From Uranotaenia lowii (taxonomy: Eukaryota; Arthropoda; Insecta; Diptera; Culicidae), in NCBI RefSeq assembly GCF_029784155.1, contig NC_073692.1, positions 273,773,413-273,837,412 of the forward strand: a DNA stretch of 64,000 nt, read 5' to 3'. The notes beneath the pieces are model-generated. The model did no database searches and was not told where the DNA came from. It saw nothing but the letters and a program-made list of their open reading frames with translations. Both the position numbers and the translations under genes were made by a program. This document shows, piece by piece, positions 35,220 to 47,087 of the stretch (the stretch's first letter is position 1; every line of letters starts with the position of its first letter).

Positions 35220-35722
35220 ACAGATGAAACAAATCAAGCTGTAGCTCTATGATTCAGTTGACTTCATAGAGTTGAATTCGCTGCTAGATTATAAGGCAGA
35301 AAAAGCTCATCGTGCCCTGATTGATAGTGCTCTGTTCGCCCCAGGTCAACAAATTTAAGCTAAAACGCGTTTTAAAATTGATTAAAGTAAAAAATCAAAC
35401 ATTTTATGATGGTGAAAATTGAGAAACAATGTGTAAATCATGTTGCAGTTCGTACATATCTGATCAAGATGATTTAAAGGTCCTAAAAACCTATTCGGTA
35501 GTGCTCAACAATTATCATATTTTCGTCACTTGAGAACCTAGCTGGTCATTATTTATTATTTCTGTGAAGATGAAAATGATATTTCTTTTTTAGGGAAAAA
35601 TTAGTACTATAGGTAGTTCGAAACAAATCCTCATGAAAATTTGTTTAAGAAAATACGTACTTTTGTAGAAAAAAGGAATGCTTATTATGCCCTGGGTGCT
35701 CGTTATGCCCTCATCTCCCCTA

Positions 35723-37054
35723 CTCATTCGAAAATATTTTTTATAGCAGTAAAACACTATTTTTCCAGTTTCAAATCGTAGATGACAGCACCATCTTGCT
35801 TTCAAACGGAATTAAGACCTCTTTTAGACTATCCGGACATAATTAAGGTGTGCTTGATGATTTTGGTCAAGAAATAGGTACTTGCTACCACGTGAGCGAC
35901 TCCGTAATTCTAATATAAATAAATCAAATAGGGTTAATTGCCCTACATCGGACCCTTTAATTGGTAGGGAGGTAACGGGAGGTTTATATCGTTCATTGAA
36001 TTTATTTATTGTTCATGATGTCCACTGCAAGTTTCAATGAGAAATTTCAACATAGGTTTCGACGTTATACCAAGATTGACAAAGATAAGGATGATCCAAA
36101 TGTTCAACTTTGAACCTACTGTTCCTATTTTAGAACTGAACAGGTTTTTCATTGGACCTATAATTAAAATTCCTATTAAATTTCAATTAATAATTATTAT
36201 ATATTAATAATTATTAATAATTCATATTCTTCACAGTGGAAAGTACTTTCATTTTGAACTTTGACTTGGACAGTAGAAAAAATTTTTTTTTTCTTATTCA
36301 CTCGAATTTCTCAAAACGCGGCTCTACTAATTGAGCTGTCTAATTTTCCACTTATGAGGAGGTATATTTTTAAAAACGTTGAAAATTTTATCAGATAGAT
36401 TTTTTATGGCAAAAAGCGGTGTGATAGAATTCAGGAAGAATAATTATTTACAATTTTCGGCATCTACTACTAAAGAAGGCTCTAGGTTAAAAGTAGAAGC
36501 ACTCACCCTAATAAGAATTGTTTCAAGCTCACTTAAAAGTAAATTTAATGGACCGGATTGCTATGATTTGGTATGATTTGAAATTGAGCTGAAACTTCGG
36601 CGGTGGTATGTTCTTGTTCTGGTGAGTTCTGGCAAATCCAGAAAAGCTTTTTTCAGCTTGAACTTCAACAACGCTGGGTTGAAAAACTGTTTTTATGCGA
36701 ATTTAGCACAGAATTTGTGTTTCATAATTTCATGTCATTTGAATAAAGAAACTAAGCGGTTTTGCTAAAGTATTAAAGCTCAAGTGTCAAATTTCTGAGT
36801 GCTAGAGCATAATCTCTTTAAAACTCTTCAAAACCTATTGGAAAATGCCTAAAAATACAGTTGTCTGTTCACGTAGTTCGTAAAAGCATTATTACGAACT
36901 TTTATTTGGTAAATTTTAGGAAATAATCTTAATTTTGAAGAAATACACTGTGGGACTAATTTTATTTTGCACCGTTTTTCATATTTTTGGTTCAAAATAA
37001 AGGAAATTTATGCTTGATTATCAGTTGAACTATGAATTTTAAATAATTTAAAGG
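35723..37054. other. A+T-rich spacer, nothing recognised
   Basis: Contains an AT-only stretch near 36180-36225 (TAATAATTATTATATATTAA). The 65-codon frame 36379-36576 has no known domain. Confidence 0.4.
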
Positions 37055-37062
37055 GTTTAGAT

Positions 37063-37288
37063 CAGGCATGCCAAACTCGTTTAGGTGTGCGGGCCGCATT
37101 AAAAATTTTCTATGATGTAGAGTGCCGCAGCCAAAATCAAGATAAATCGGTTTAGTTTTTTTGCAGTAATATTTTACATAAAAATCAGTGGTGTTTTTTT
37201 GTGACAATTTAAGGCGGGGCTACGCGGGCCGCATTGAACTAGGCCGCGGGCCGCATGCGGCCCGCAAACCCCCAGTTTGACATGCCTG
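37063..37288. mobile_element. hAT MITE, 226 bp
   Basis: CAGGCATGCCAAACTCG and CAGTTTGACATGCCTG are terminal inverted repeats. The exact 8-bp duplication GTTTAGAT lies at 37055-37062 and 37289-37296. GGGCCGCA repeats near both ends are typical of Charlie-like hAT elements. No coding capacity. Confidence 0.93.
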
Positions 37289-37423
37289 GTTTAGATCATG
37301 GATGGCCTTATTTTGAAAATATCGGATATTAGATAATATATTTCTTTATGCAAAATTCTCATCATTGATTCCCCTGTAAGCTATTTGTGAACATTGAAAG
37401 AAAAAAAATGTTTGTATGCTTCC

Positions 37424-37480
37424 AGGGGTCTCGAACAGTCCAAAGACCCGGGGGCCAAATGATCCCCAAACTTATGTAAG
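37424..37480. mobile_element. Single hAT-like end (low confidence)
   Basis: CAGGGGTCTCGAACAGTCC followed by CCCGGGGGCCAAATGATCCC resembles the left end of a Charlie-like hAT element. I see no matching right end or target duplication nearby. Confidence 0.4.
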
Positions 37481-37668
37481 GATTTTTTTTTCTTTCTTTG
37501 TTCCGAAACAGCCTACAGGCAGACCCAGCGAAGCTAAATTTTCATAAAGAAGTACATTTTCTGCTGCCGCTACCATCGAAACGAGGTGATTTGGTGAAAA
37601 TCTTGGCCACCCATGGTTTAGATTTATCGGTCTACTGATAGTGGAACTAAAATTCAAAGAGACTTGCT

Positions 37669-37766
37669 AATCAGCTATAGCAGCAAAAATTTAGCGAGGG
37701 ATATTTCGCTAACCAAAAGTTACCGCACTAGTTAGCGATTAGTGGATTAGTGATTTTGTTTCAGAA
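37669..37766. mobile_element. Remnant of the CAGTGTTCGGCA hAT family
   Basis: About 90 bases match the right end of the element at 1277-2412 (AAAATTTAGCG, AAAAGTTAxCG, CTAGTTAGCGATTAG, GGATTAG). The terminal TGCCGAACACTG has decayed to TTTCAGAATAAAT. Confidence 0.75.
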
Positions 37767-39721
37767 TAAATACTTAACTAAATTCTTATGTTCATTACAA
37801 AATTTTCAACTGCTACGCCTATTGTTATGTGATTGTTAGAGCGTCTTTCGCATTAGTGAAATCCTTCTTTCAACACATTTCGACTTTCTACGTCTCTGTT
37901 TCCAGGATCCCTTGTTATTCGGTGCCATATTCACAATGCTGGCTAAGGCATTTATCCCTCCCGGTTTTTTCTCCATTGCTTCAGCGGCTTTTCGGGAGTC
38001 TTGATTGGTGAAACTGCTGCAGTTCATCCGACCTACAGCCGTTGAGAAGCATAAAGATAGGCGCATGGAGGATGAAATTGTATCGATAACGAGGCGCTGT
38101 TGTGTGAAATCGATAGCCTTAAACCATCCCGGGACTTCCCCATTCTCTGTTAAAAAGGCCAAACGATTGCGAGAAAATGTGTGGGAGAAATCTTGAAAGC
38201 TTCAGTATTTTTGACAATTTTCCCATTGTTTGGATCAGGCCGAGGCTAACGCTGTTGAGATGCGGTTGTTGGCACCCAATAGGGAGGAAAATTTTATGAT
38301 TTATGAATCTGTAAATCGCTGAACGTCATTGACAGCGCTTCGATGTAGGCAATGGCATGTTTATTGAGTTGGTTGTAAAAATTTCACCAAACAATTTAAG
38401 ACGTGTTGTGCTTCCAGGAATGCAGCAGCGTTCCTCTTTCGAAGCGTGAAAAAAATGACTTTGAAGTAACGTAGTGATGTAAATATCAACTTTTTTGGAA
38501 TGTGTGTCTTGTTAAATATTCAATCAGAAGCTAGTGACTGGTTATTTGTCGAACTAGTAAAAGAAGCAAGTATGTGTTAATAGTCACATATGGTATGAAT
38601 AAAATACTACACTTAATAATAATCGTACGTGACAAGTTTTGATATTAAGCTGGCAGCAGGAAATGATTTCAAGTTGCTTCAAGTGAGCTTTAAAATATCC
38701 AAGGCATGAATTTTAAAGCTTGGAATATAAAGTATTGAAGTTTTTAAAATGGATCAAATTCAACGAAGGTGAGATTTTTTCAAACAAACGTTTAAATGTA
38801 TTTTTTCAATGCTACCAACCTGTTCATAATCCTTTACCGAGTAATGGCATTCACATGGTATTACGCGACCTTACCAATGGATTGTTAATATTTGTTTTCC
38901 TCCACAGTTGCCGTAACCTCAACGAGATGAAAATCATGGACAACTGTTGATATCAAACTGATTACAGTTGAACGGTTTTGCGTACGTGTGAATGCGTAAA
39001 CATCAAATGAATCATTTGAAAATCCGATACGCTCCCCGGTATCAATAGTGGGGTTATGGATTTTTTGTTCCTTACGATCATCGCCCACAATCATTTATCG
39101 TCGAGTGGCCAGATGCGAGCCAGCATATAAAAAAAGAGCCCGCTCTCGGTCCCATATAATTAAGCCGTGTCCCATTCACAGCGGTTGACCACATTATCAA
39201 TTAGGTTTCATTTTCGATTGGCAGAGAAATAATATTATGAATAAGGCCTACATTCCTAGGAAGGAAGCGTAGGCGGAATTCCTGCGTTGCAGCTCGGAGT
39301 GGTTAATAAAATGGAAAATACCAAGCACTCGGAGCCAATTTTTGTGCGGTCAGGTAGAAATGCATTTTATCGAATGGCGGTCCGGATTTATGTTTGTTAT
39401 TGATCGAAAACGAATAAAATGTTCTAGCGAGGAAGGGTGCAAATTTGTGAAAGTTAATTTGACTCTCATGAATGTTTAGTGGGTTGGAAGTCAAAAGGGA
39501 AAATATACTCCGCTGATTACTCACGTGTACCGAGAGCTAGGAAAAGATTATACCGGATCGAATTTCGTAATCCTCTAAGATTATTGCCAGTGTTTGTATA
39601 TGAGCCAAAGTGAGAAAGTGAGAATAAAACTTGGGTTTTTAAATTATATAAAAAGAACAATCAATGGCATTCAGTTGTACATTTGCATCGAAAATGCTTC
39701 TTTTTTTTTATTAGTGAATCA
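37767..39721. other. About 2 kb, no gene recognised
   Basis: The 108-codon minus-strand frame 37836-38162 lies opposite two 60-63 codon plus-strand frames. None shows a known domain. At 39125 ATATAAAAAAAG resembles a TATA box but has no gene after it. This could be host intergenic sequence. Confidence 0.35.
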
Positions 39722-40859
39722 CCCACGCGGTAAATCCTTTTTACGGATTGTATTCCAAGGCACGGCGAGCCACCGCATCCTCCTCAGTATGCTACTCTGG
39801 GTCCATGATGGGTGCAATTTAACTACTCATGATACTAAGTACCCCTACGCCCCCTAGTCCACCTGGGGCCTCTGGTCATAATTCCCATCCGGCCCTGCAT
39901 CGAAGGCTGTACCCGAGATGGGAGACAAAGTCAGCGCTTAAGCGCTCATTGGTTAACTCAATTTTATGTCAAAACTCCAGCATACCCTGCCTCTTGTTTC
40001 AATTCAAGACTAAGAAGGACTTCTCCTCTGACGACTTGAAGTCTGGCCTTTACTCGTAACTCGAGGCTCGCTTGGTTTCCACGATTCTGTTCGAAAACAC
40101 TGCTAGAGACCAATGACTTCTTATCTGACGACTCGAGATCTTAGCTCCGCTGGGTTTGGGTCGAGGCCCTCTCCTCTTTGCCCGTCCGTGTGCCGAATCG
40201 AGAGCAGCTTATCCTGGACACGCGCCTGTCACAGCACACGTCCGGGGCTTTACAAAATATCTTGGATGATTCCCGGCGAAGACGTCATCCTACACCGGCT
40301 CGAGTGACTCACCCGCCGACAACGTGAAGTCACCCTACCCTAGAGTATTTTGCAGCGTAAATACTCTTCCCCCTACGACTTCGACTGCGAAGAAGGTCAA
40401 GCCCTATCCCCGCAGCTTCGGTTTTAGCGCGTTCTACTCAGATACTCCGCAGCGGTGGAAGTATCCTACACAACGTTCCCGTCGTACCTCGCAAACTCGG
40501 TATACGCAGAAGGTTAAGTCTTATCTTTTCATGCTTTACAGCTATTTAGGATCGGACACACACTACTCGAAGACCCCCCGCTGAAAGGGCATTCTACTCG
40601 GACCGTGGTCCGGTCTTCCTCCTTTCTTTGGCTGGCAACTTTGGGGCTGCCAACTCTAAGCTTTTTACCCGCCGTATGCCAAATCGTGAGCAGCTTATCC
40701 AAGCCTCACGCTACTCCGCGACGGTAAAAGTGGAGATAACCTCCACAAGCACGCGACGTACCAGGCAGCTTGGCATACGCAGAAGATAAAGTTTTACGCA
40801 CACGCAGTTTTTTACGCACACTACTCAGATGCTCTCCGTGTAAGGAGTCAACCTACATC

Positions 40860-41272
40860 GGTCGCGGACTGGTGCTGGTTCCAACTCCTTTTCAGGGCAG
40901 TCATGATCCAGTTGAACCCATCGTTGACCACACGCCAAGTATTGGCATCTTCACACATCCTCCGCATGATGTTGTCAGCTGTCGTGTCGGGTCCACAGGT
41001 GGCAAGCATGTTTATATGCGTACCCCTTCGAAACTCGGACAGCTGAACACTACGTGTTCTGGTGTCTCAACTGTGTCACCGCAGGTTGGGCAGAATGGAG
41101 AGGCCACATGTCCAAACCGATGGTGGTACTGCATGTCTCCATGTCTCCGATCCTTCCAAAATCTGACGTTAGGGATCAAGAGATAGGCCCACCGGCCTTG
41201 TTCCGAGCTGTCCCCCTGGTACTGCCAGTTGGACATCGAGGCCTCTCTGGCATATTTCCGCACATCGGACAT
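40860..41272 (-). pseudogene. R1-like LINE C-terminal zinc knuckle
   Basis: The 86-codon frame 41012-41272 shows GRWAYLLIPNVRFW and a CPTCGDTVETPEHVVFSC knuckle (C-x2-C-x9-H-x4-C), the typical nucleic-acid-binding tail of R1/LOA-type LINEs. After a frame change the minus strand continues with RMCEDANTWRVV, the usual R1 C-terminal helix region, to about 40860. A stop interrupts at 41012. Confidence 0.85.
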
Positions 41273-41350
41273 GCCTTTGCTCGTAGCAGGAGATATCTTC
41301 CTCTAGCGAACCAAGATGGGCATGACCCCCGCCACACCATCAGCAGCTAC

Positions 41351-41648
41351 CTAGGACACTGTTCGGTATGCGCTGATGCGCAGGTTCATCAGCCGCTGCA
41401 CACTGCAGAGCTTTTGCAGGTTACACTGCCTGCTAAAGGCTGCCGCTCCATACCGCAAAATGGACGAGGTCACACTCGCCAGGACCCTACTTCTTCTGCT
41501 GCGGATCGCCGAGTTATACGACATGGCCCGTGAGAGTTCGGTCGCCATTGCCGCTCTTTTACAGGCGTTATCGTCGTGGGCCGCAAAGCTCAGCCGATCA
41601 TCACCCCCAGCTACTTGATCGCACGCTTGGATTCGATTGTACACGGTT
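41351..41648 (-). pseudogene. R1-like LINE RT thumb region
   Basis: The 97-codon frame 41351-41644 contains ACKRAAMATELSRAM and SSILRYGAAAFSR, then RLMNLRISAYRTVS, a motif run typical of the region after the RT palm in R1-like LINEs. Its upstream continuation lies beyond the inserted LINE at 43041-43125 (LRLAHHETEMVLI). No catalytic palm remains. Confidence 0.82.
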
Positions 41649-43026
41649 TTTTTTCCTGTAGGGGAGAGCCTACTGCGACCAGTAGTTGATCTATTGTGGT
41701 ATTTACCAATCGGGTATCATATCAAAGATGTATGAAATAACCTTCTTAGGGCTGATATGCAACCATATGTCTTGTGCGCTTATTAACTTTGCCCCAAGGG
41801 CACGCTCTCTCCTATTTAGGAGGGCGCAGCAGTTGCATAGAAGATGCTCTGCAGTTTCTTTTTCGAAACCCGCAGAACCGACAGTCATCGTTTTGAATTA
41901 TGTTTATCCTTTTGAGATGCTGTTTTGTTGGACAATGTCCGGTGTAGAGACCTGTGTAAGTACTTAATTCGTGCTTACTTAAGTTCAACATGTTTTTGAA
42001 GAGTCGTGCGCTTGGTTCAATGAATCTTTTTGCCTGAGTTGCTCCCTCTGCTGTTTTCCAGTTGGAAAAAATAGTGGTGCTTTCCCAGTTCTTGAGCTCC
42101 ATAGTCAAGGCACTTCTCGATACTCCGCAGAAAGGTTCAGGTCCAATCAACAGTAACTGAGATCCTTCCCTAGATAGTTGGTCTACTTCTTCGTTCCCTA
42201 GGATACCGCAGTGGCCTGGTACCCAGAATAAAGATACTCTGTTCCTTATGACCAGCTTTATTAGTGCAACTATACACTCCCAAACTAGTTTGGAGTAACA
42301 TGTGAACGCATTTAGTGCTCGGAGAGCAGCCTGGCTGTCAGAGAACATGCAGATACTTGTGTAGCTGTATCCCCTTTTCAAACAGGCTAAAAAGCATTCT
42401 AAAATTGCTTGAATTTCAGCTTGGAATACTGTTGGCCAATATCCCATGGGAATTGAGATCCTAAGTCTAGGTCCGGAAACCCTTGCCCAGTTCTCTTATC
42501 CCTTTTTGACCCATCAGTGAAGAATAGGATCGATCTGGGAGAAACCGCAGGGCCACCTGACTCCCACACGTCCCTATCATTGATAGTTACACTGTATGGT
42601 ATGTCTAGGTTGAAGATGGGCTCCATACAGTCATCATTTTTTACAATAAGTGAGTTTAATTTAATTATCTTAGGATTTTGAGTTGTCCTGAAAATTTGTG
42701 TTTGGAGAGTCTCAAGGCACTACTTTTCGCCTCTAACTCAATGAATTGATGTAGAGGTAGAATATTCAGTAGTGCATTCAGAGCCTCATTCGGTGTGCTT
42801 CGCTTTGCGCGAATTATAGCTAGCGTTGCTAGTCTTTGGAGCTTCGCTAGTTTTTTTCTGTGCCGTAATTTGCATAGTTTTGGTCCACCATACTAAGGAG
42901 GCATAAGAGATTTTGGGTTTTATAATAGCTGTAAATATCCAGTAGATCATTTTCGGCTGTAGTCCTCATTTTTTCCCTACTCCTTTAAGGCAGACCCATA
43001 GAGCTGTTGTAGTCTTAGCGACTACA
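41649..43026 (-). mobile_element. RNase-H LINE (D2), 5'-truncated, inserted in the R1-like LINE
   Basis: On the minus strand it runs from a 5' truncation at 43026 to an A tail (T run 41647-41654 on the plus strand). It carries an RT C-terminus, RNase H and a zinc-knuckle region. The 14-bp duplication marks target-primed insertion into an older LINE in the same orientation. Confidence 0.9.
41703..43020 (-). pseudogene. LINE RT C-terminus, RNase H and CCHC tail (D2)
   Basis: Order on the minus strand: thumb region (MIYWIFTAIIKPKISYASLVWW near 42890-42950, with nearby stops). 42399-42626 has FFTDGSKRD (first RNase H Asp). After a frameshift near 42440, 41812-42447 has FQAEIQAIL (Glu), CMFSDSQAAL (Asp) and LFWVPGHCGILGNEEVD (last Asp region), then YTGLYTGHCPTKQHL. 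At about 41870 a one-base shift breaks the zinc knuckle (DCRFCGF), which continues in 41703-41888 (KETAEHLLCNC). RNase H residues are all present, so decay is modest. Confidence 0.88.
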
Positions 43027-43284
43027 GATTGTACACGGTTCATCTGCAATCGTCCCTGATTGTGCTGAAATCAGGTTGGTGATCAGCACCATCTCGGTCT
43101 CGTGATGAGCCAGACGCAAGCTCTACAATTTATTTGTAATGTCATCACGCATAAGGCACTAATTGCAGTAATTTTTGGTTTTGTTCGATTTAAATTTCAC
43201 ATTTTTTCTGTCTGAAATGTTGTGAAAGAAAAGCGTAAAAGTGTTGCATACATCTAGGGGTAAAAAATAGTACAAAAAAAATTA

Positions 43285-46001
43285 GGGTAGGTGTACCCTC
43301 CTCCGTCGTATCCCTCTGATTCGTCTTAATTCATGAATGCATGTTTTAGAGCCGAAAAATCAATTTGCACTTTAATTGGCTACTTCACATGATAAACTTA
43401 CGCCTGTGAATTTATTTTCTATCACAAATTTGTCACTTTTGAAACTATTTTTTGAGATATTTGATTTTGAAATCGCGAAGTGAAATTAATTATTGGCGCA
43501 CTCCGCCATATTGAAAGACGAACTTAGTGATCCCCCCAACGCGTTTCTTTGTTTTAGCGCTTCCTGTCAATGCATATAACAATCAAAATCATCAAATTCA
43601 ACAGAAAAGTGTTTAAATAAAATTAGAAAAATGATTTCAAACTAATCTGAACTATATAAATTTGTCAATATTCGATTGAAATCGAATCGCTCGGCCCCCA
43701 TAATTCGTCGTAATTTTGCGACAAGAATAGGAAACCGTTTTGCAAGAATTGGAATTAGACCGGTTCATTTTTACTATTTTTTGCTGATCACAGTCGGACT
43801 CATAGAGAATGAACATAATTGATTTCCAAGTAATCACAACACAATAAAGTAATTTTGTTTATTTTAAATCTAGAAACTTGATGCGCTGGGAGTTAAGTGA
43901 AAAAAGTCTTTTTATGTTAATAAGTTACTTAATTGTATTCAGCATTGCTTATAATGCATGGTTTTGAATGAACATAGAATTGATGGCTTTTTTAGCTAAG
44001 TGGTTGGTGTTTTACAAATTATTTACTAACAGTTCCGTGCAATATTTAATAGACGTTTGAGTGCACGCAAGAATATCTCCAACTTTACACATTTCTAACG
44101 TTTAACTTCAATGACATTGTTTCTTCAAAATTTTATTTTTCGAGATTTGATTTTTTTTGGTTTTATTCTCTGATGACACTAAACCTTTCTCAAGTATTTG
44201 AAACATGAGATACATCAACTATATGAAAATTAGACTTTTTGAACTTCTTTCATTCAAATTGCAATATCTCACATACGACCAAACGCTTTGCTCTACAGAA
44301 TGGTCACTGGGAGATCCTTGAAAACTGGGATTCCCTCTAAATGGGAATCAATAACTACACGAGGAAAAAAATTCAATTCCTGGACCGAAAACCTCGATTT
44401 CTATTGAATTTTTGCGATGCATGAAAAAACGATGCCAAAAACTTCCGTTGAAGGTCAAAAAGACAAGAAAGTTTAGATGAAGTTGTTTTATTTCCCTTTT
44501 GCTGCCAGACGTGCTGAGAACAGTTAGCATCCATTACCAGGGGGCTCTAATGAGATGAAAAAAAAAATGAATAATTTATACTTTGAAATAAGAGTTCACG
44601 AGTCTCTGGTTTGGATCTCAATACAAGTTTGGATTAAAAAAATCGGTAGATATGATTTTTTTGTACATAAAGTCGTCAAAATTCAACAAAATTGAACCCC
44701 TTTTATATGACGATTCCTACCATATAAGTTTTAAAACTTGACTGCTATTTGCTTCATTTTTTATAAATCCTCAGTGAATTTTCAACAAAACATTTTTTTT
44801 AATTTTTGTCATATTACAGTTTGAATGAAAAAGAAGAAAAGTTTAATTTTAGTTGAATCACAAAAATTTTTGCAAAAACTTTTATCGCTCGTAAAAAAAA
44901 CTCGAATAGATGAGCTGAACCAGTCTAATGCGCATTACACGCATCAACGTGGCGTTGCTTTGTTTCGATATCCTTCGCCAGGGTTCCCACATGTATAGGA
45001 ATACACATGTTGACAAAACGCAAATGTGATTCTGCCTCTCCTCAAATTTCTTACTATTCAGTCTCATTACGTAGAAAAACATATAGTTCTATTAAAAATG
45101 GTGATGTTCTTTAAATATGGGTAGTTTCTGTGTAAATTTGTGCATTGTAATTTGTGTTAAATGTCTGTATTAATGTTATGAAATTTTATCTTACAGACAA
45201 ATCCTGGATAATGGCAGCCCTGTCCGTTGGAGAGTGTGTTGGTAGAAAATACATTTGCAGGGTGGATTCAATTTGTAAGGTCTAATATTTTGCTGCCTGA
45301 AATTGCCTAAGCCAAGCAATGGTACCTAGCTACAATAACGCCACCTTGAGATTTCTTGGCAAGACCATTTTATTGCGACTTAGTTTTTATTCGAACTTTG
45401 CAGTTATCCTGCGCGGTGGATCCGAGCGAAGGAAATAATAGCATTTGCATGAACCGCAACCGCTAAATTTCAATTCTATCCCTCATGAGGGAGGAATAGT
45501 TTGAGACAATTTCGGTAGAATTGAATAGAAGGTAAAATATTTTGCTGCCTACAGATGCATTACCCAAGCAATGGTAACCCTGTTTACAATAAAGCTATCC
45601 TAGTTTCTTGGCTTCTTGCGACTGGTTACTTGAAAGAACTTCTGCTGTTATCCTGAGCGGTTGATCCATTCGATGAAAGCTAATGCAAATTGCATGAACC
45701 GCAACCGCAAAATTTTAAATGTGTTTCTAAAGAGGGTGGAATAAATTGAGACAATTTCGGCCTCCTTGTACGACGGAATTAGGAACCTGGTACGACAATG
45801 AAGGAACTTGAATGAGGAAAATAAATCATAAATTGACTCAAAAGCACGTAATGGATTGATCTATTTCCTACATAGTTTCATAAAACAGAATTGGAAATAT
45901 AGTTTAACTACTAAACATCAGTTTTAAACCAACATGGAAGGCAATTCTATTGAAATAATGAAAAAAGCTTCCTTAAGCCGTTGTCTTAGGGGCCTTTACC
46001 C
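43285..46001. mobile_element. 2.7-kb TA-flanked element, GGGTA ends
   Basis: The left end GGGTAGGTGTACCCTCCTCC and right-end complement GGGTAAAGGCCCCTAAGACA are short, imperfect inverted repeats with TA outside (43283-43284, 46002-46003). The insertion disrupts a recognisable MITE, which supports the boundaries. It contains an imperfect 250-bp duplication near 45270-45760 and no recognisable transposase. Confidence 0.65.
45270..45765. repeat. Imperfect direct duplication, about 250 bp
   Basis: TATTTTGCTGCCTGAAATTGC and GCAATGGTACC near 45288-45330 recur as TATTTTGCTGCCTACAGATGC and GCAATGGTAACC near 45537-45590. Both copies end with GCATGAACCGCAACCGC and TGAGACAATTTCGG. Confidence 0.8.
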
Positions 46002-46340
46002 TACTATGAAATTTTAAATTAACAAACGCGTGATGTAAAACAATAATATTCCAGCTAAATGATACAAGATTTAAGAAGTGAAACTTTGATTTACACTTAG
46101 ATGCATTTATTAATGCATGCAATTGCATGGAAATTAACAAAAACAAAACTTCAATAACTTTTTTTCTAAGAGGTTAACATTATTCGCGGTCTTCGGGTAA
46201 GTTGTAGATTGATTTTAAATTGTTAATTTATTTTCTATAGCTTTGCTAAAAAGTGTACATATTTATTCAGTGAATTTTCACCTATTTTCAAGAGCTATTT
46301 CGAAAATAAAATCTGTTAAAAAAAACTAAATGGTTTTTTG

Positions 46341-47024
46341 GAATCAGTGCCCTAAATTGACTCCAAATTAACTCTTCTTTGCACCTCTGAAAATGTTAAT
46401 TAACTTATTCCCTTTTAATTTTTTGAAAAAGCTACTCGTCATACTGGAATGAATTTGGATTTGCTCAACGAGTGTTTTGAACAAATCCAAATCACAAACA
46501 CTGACTTACGATTGCAGAGTTGCGAGTTTGCAATTGTAATAATTCAATGTGGTTTCGAGCAAATTGATGGAGTGGGCACAATCAGGCATTCGAAATAATA
46601 ATCTCATTCATACGCACGTATCCCCACCCATTTTTCACGTGTGGCTTCGAGTAGGGGGTCATTTCAATTTGATAATTCAAGGAATAAATTAAATGAGCGG
46701 AATTGTTTATGCTTTTGTTTGCGGTTTAATTTCGCTCTACTTTGGCAAAAATATGATAGTTGATCATGGTTCGAATAGCATTACAAACCAATTGAAATGT
46801 AAATAAACATGCTTCAATAATTTAACCGGAACTGCCAAGATTCAAAATGAAAATAGCTTGGCCGTTGAAATCATGAAGAGAGGTATCGTAAAATGGAGTG
46901 AAGCGGCACCATTTTTGGAACATCTCCTTATTATTTATGTCAAATCCTTCTCGTTTAGTTCTCGATTTATTTAAGTTTGTGTGTTTTGTTGACCTGAACC
47001 AAACTTAATCAAAGAATAAATAAG
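46341..47024. other. A+T-rich spacer
   Basis: No recognised feature. It ends at the first of two hairpins. Confidence 0.35.
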
Positions 47025-47086
47025 TTTGAAAGGGGTTTTCACTATCAATGTTTAGTTAAACATTGATAGTGAAAACCCCTTTCAAA
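47025..47086. repeat. Perfect hairpin, 30-bp arms, 2-base loop
   Basis: The left arm begins TTTGAAAGGGGTTTTCAC; the right arm is its exact reverse complement, with only GT between. It stands one base away from a second, larger hairpin that shares ATTGATAGT at its centre. Confidence 0.95.
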
Positions 47087-47087
47087 C

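Larger units (their letters stand above)
34669..35720. mobile_element. TA-flanked foldback MITE with two inverted tRNA-like segments
   Basis: The ends GGGGAGATAAGGGCATAA and the complement GGGGAGATGAGGGCATAA are bounded by TA (34667-34668, 35721-35722). Homology continues far inward: AATCTAGCAGCGAGTTCAAC near 34880 pairs with the complement near 35270, and each arm carries a tRNA-like segment. The whole unit is one large imperfect inverted repeat with a central loop near 35040-35140. A second copy of its left end begins at 63627. Confidence 0.88.
41635..43040. repeat. 14-bp target-site duplication of a LINE insertion
   Basis: GATTGTACACGGTT is present at 41635-41648 and again at 43027-43040. 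It brackets the RNase-H LINE and joins the two halves of the R1-like LINE. Confidence 0.93.
39722..43135 (-). mobile_element. R1-like LINE, 5'-truncated, split by another LINE
   Basis: The minus strand carries a decayed R1-group LINE: an RT C-terminal portion (43041-43125 and 41351-41648), a zinc-knuckle tail (41012-41272) and a long 3' part (39722-40860). The 3' part has imperfect internal repeats, for example AATCGAGAGCAGCTTATCC near 40195 and AATCGTGAGCAGCTTATCC near 40683. The block 41649-43026 is an insertion with a 14-bp duplication. Confidence 0.82.
43148..46330. mobile_element. CCGTCAACTGGGG MITE copy split by a TA-flanked element
   Basis: 43148-43282 matches 29885-30010 (TTGCAGTAATTTTT, CATACATCTAGGGGTAAAAA), and 46004-46330 continues as 30050-30180 (AATTAACAAACGCGTGATG). 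The break holds the 2.7-kb element 43285-46001. Both terminal ends of the family are missing here. Confidence 0.72.

Noticed and set aside
37836..38162. 108-codon minus-strand gene
   Set aside because: No domain, no splice or codon evidence, and equally long frames on the opposite strand.
39120..39145. TATA-box promoter (ATATAAAAAAAG)
   Set aside because: No gene or initiator follows; A+T-rich sequence gives such matches by chance.
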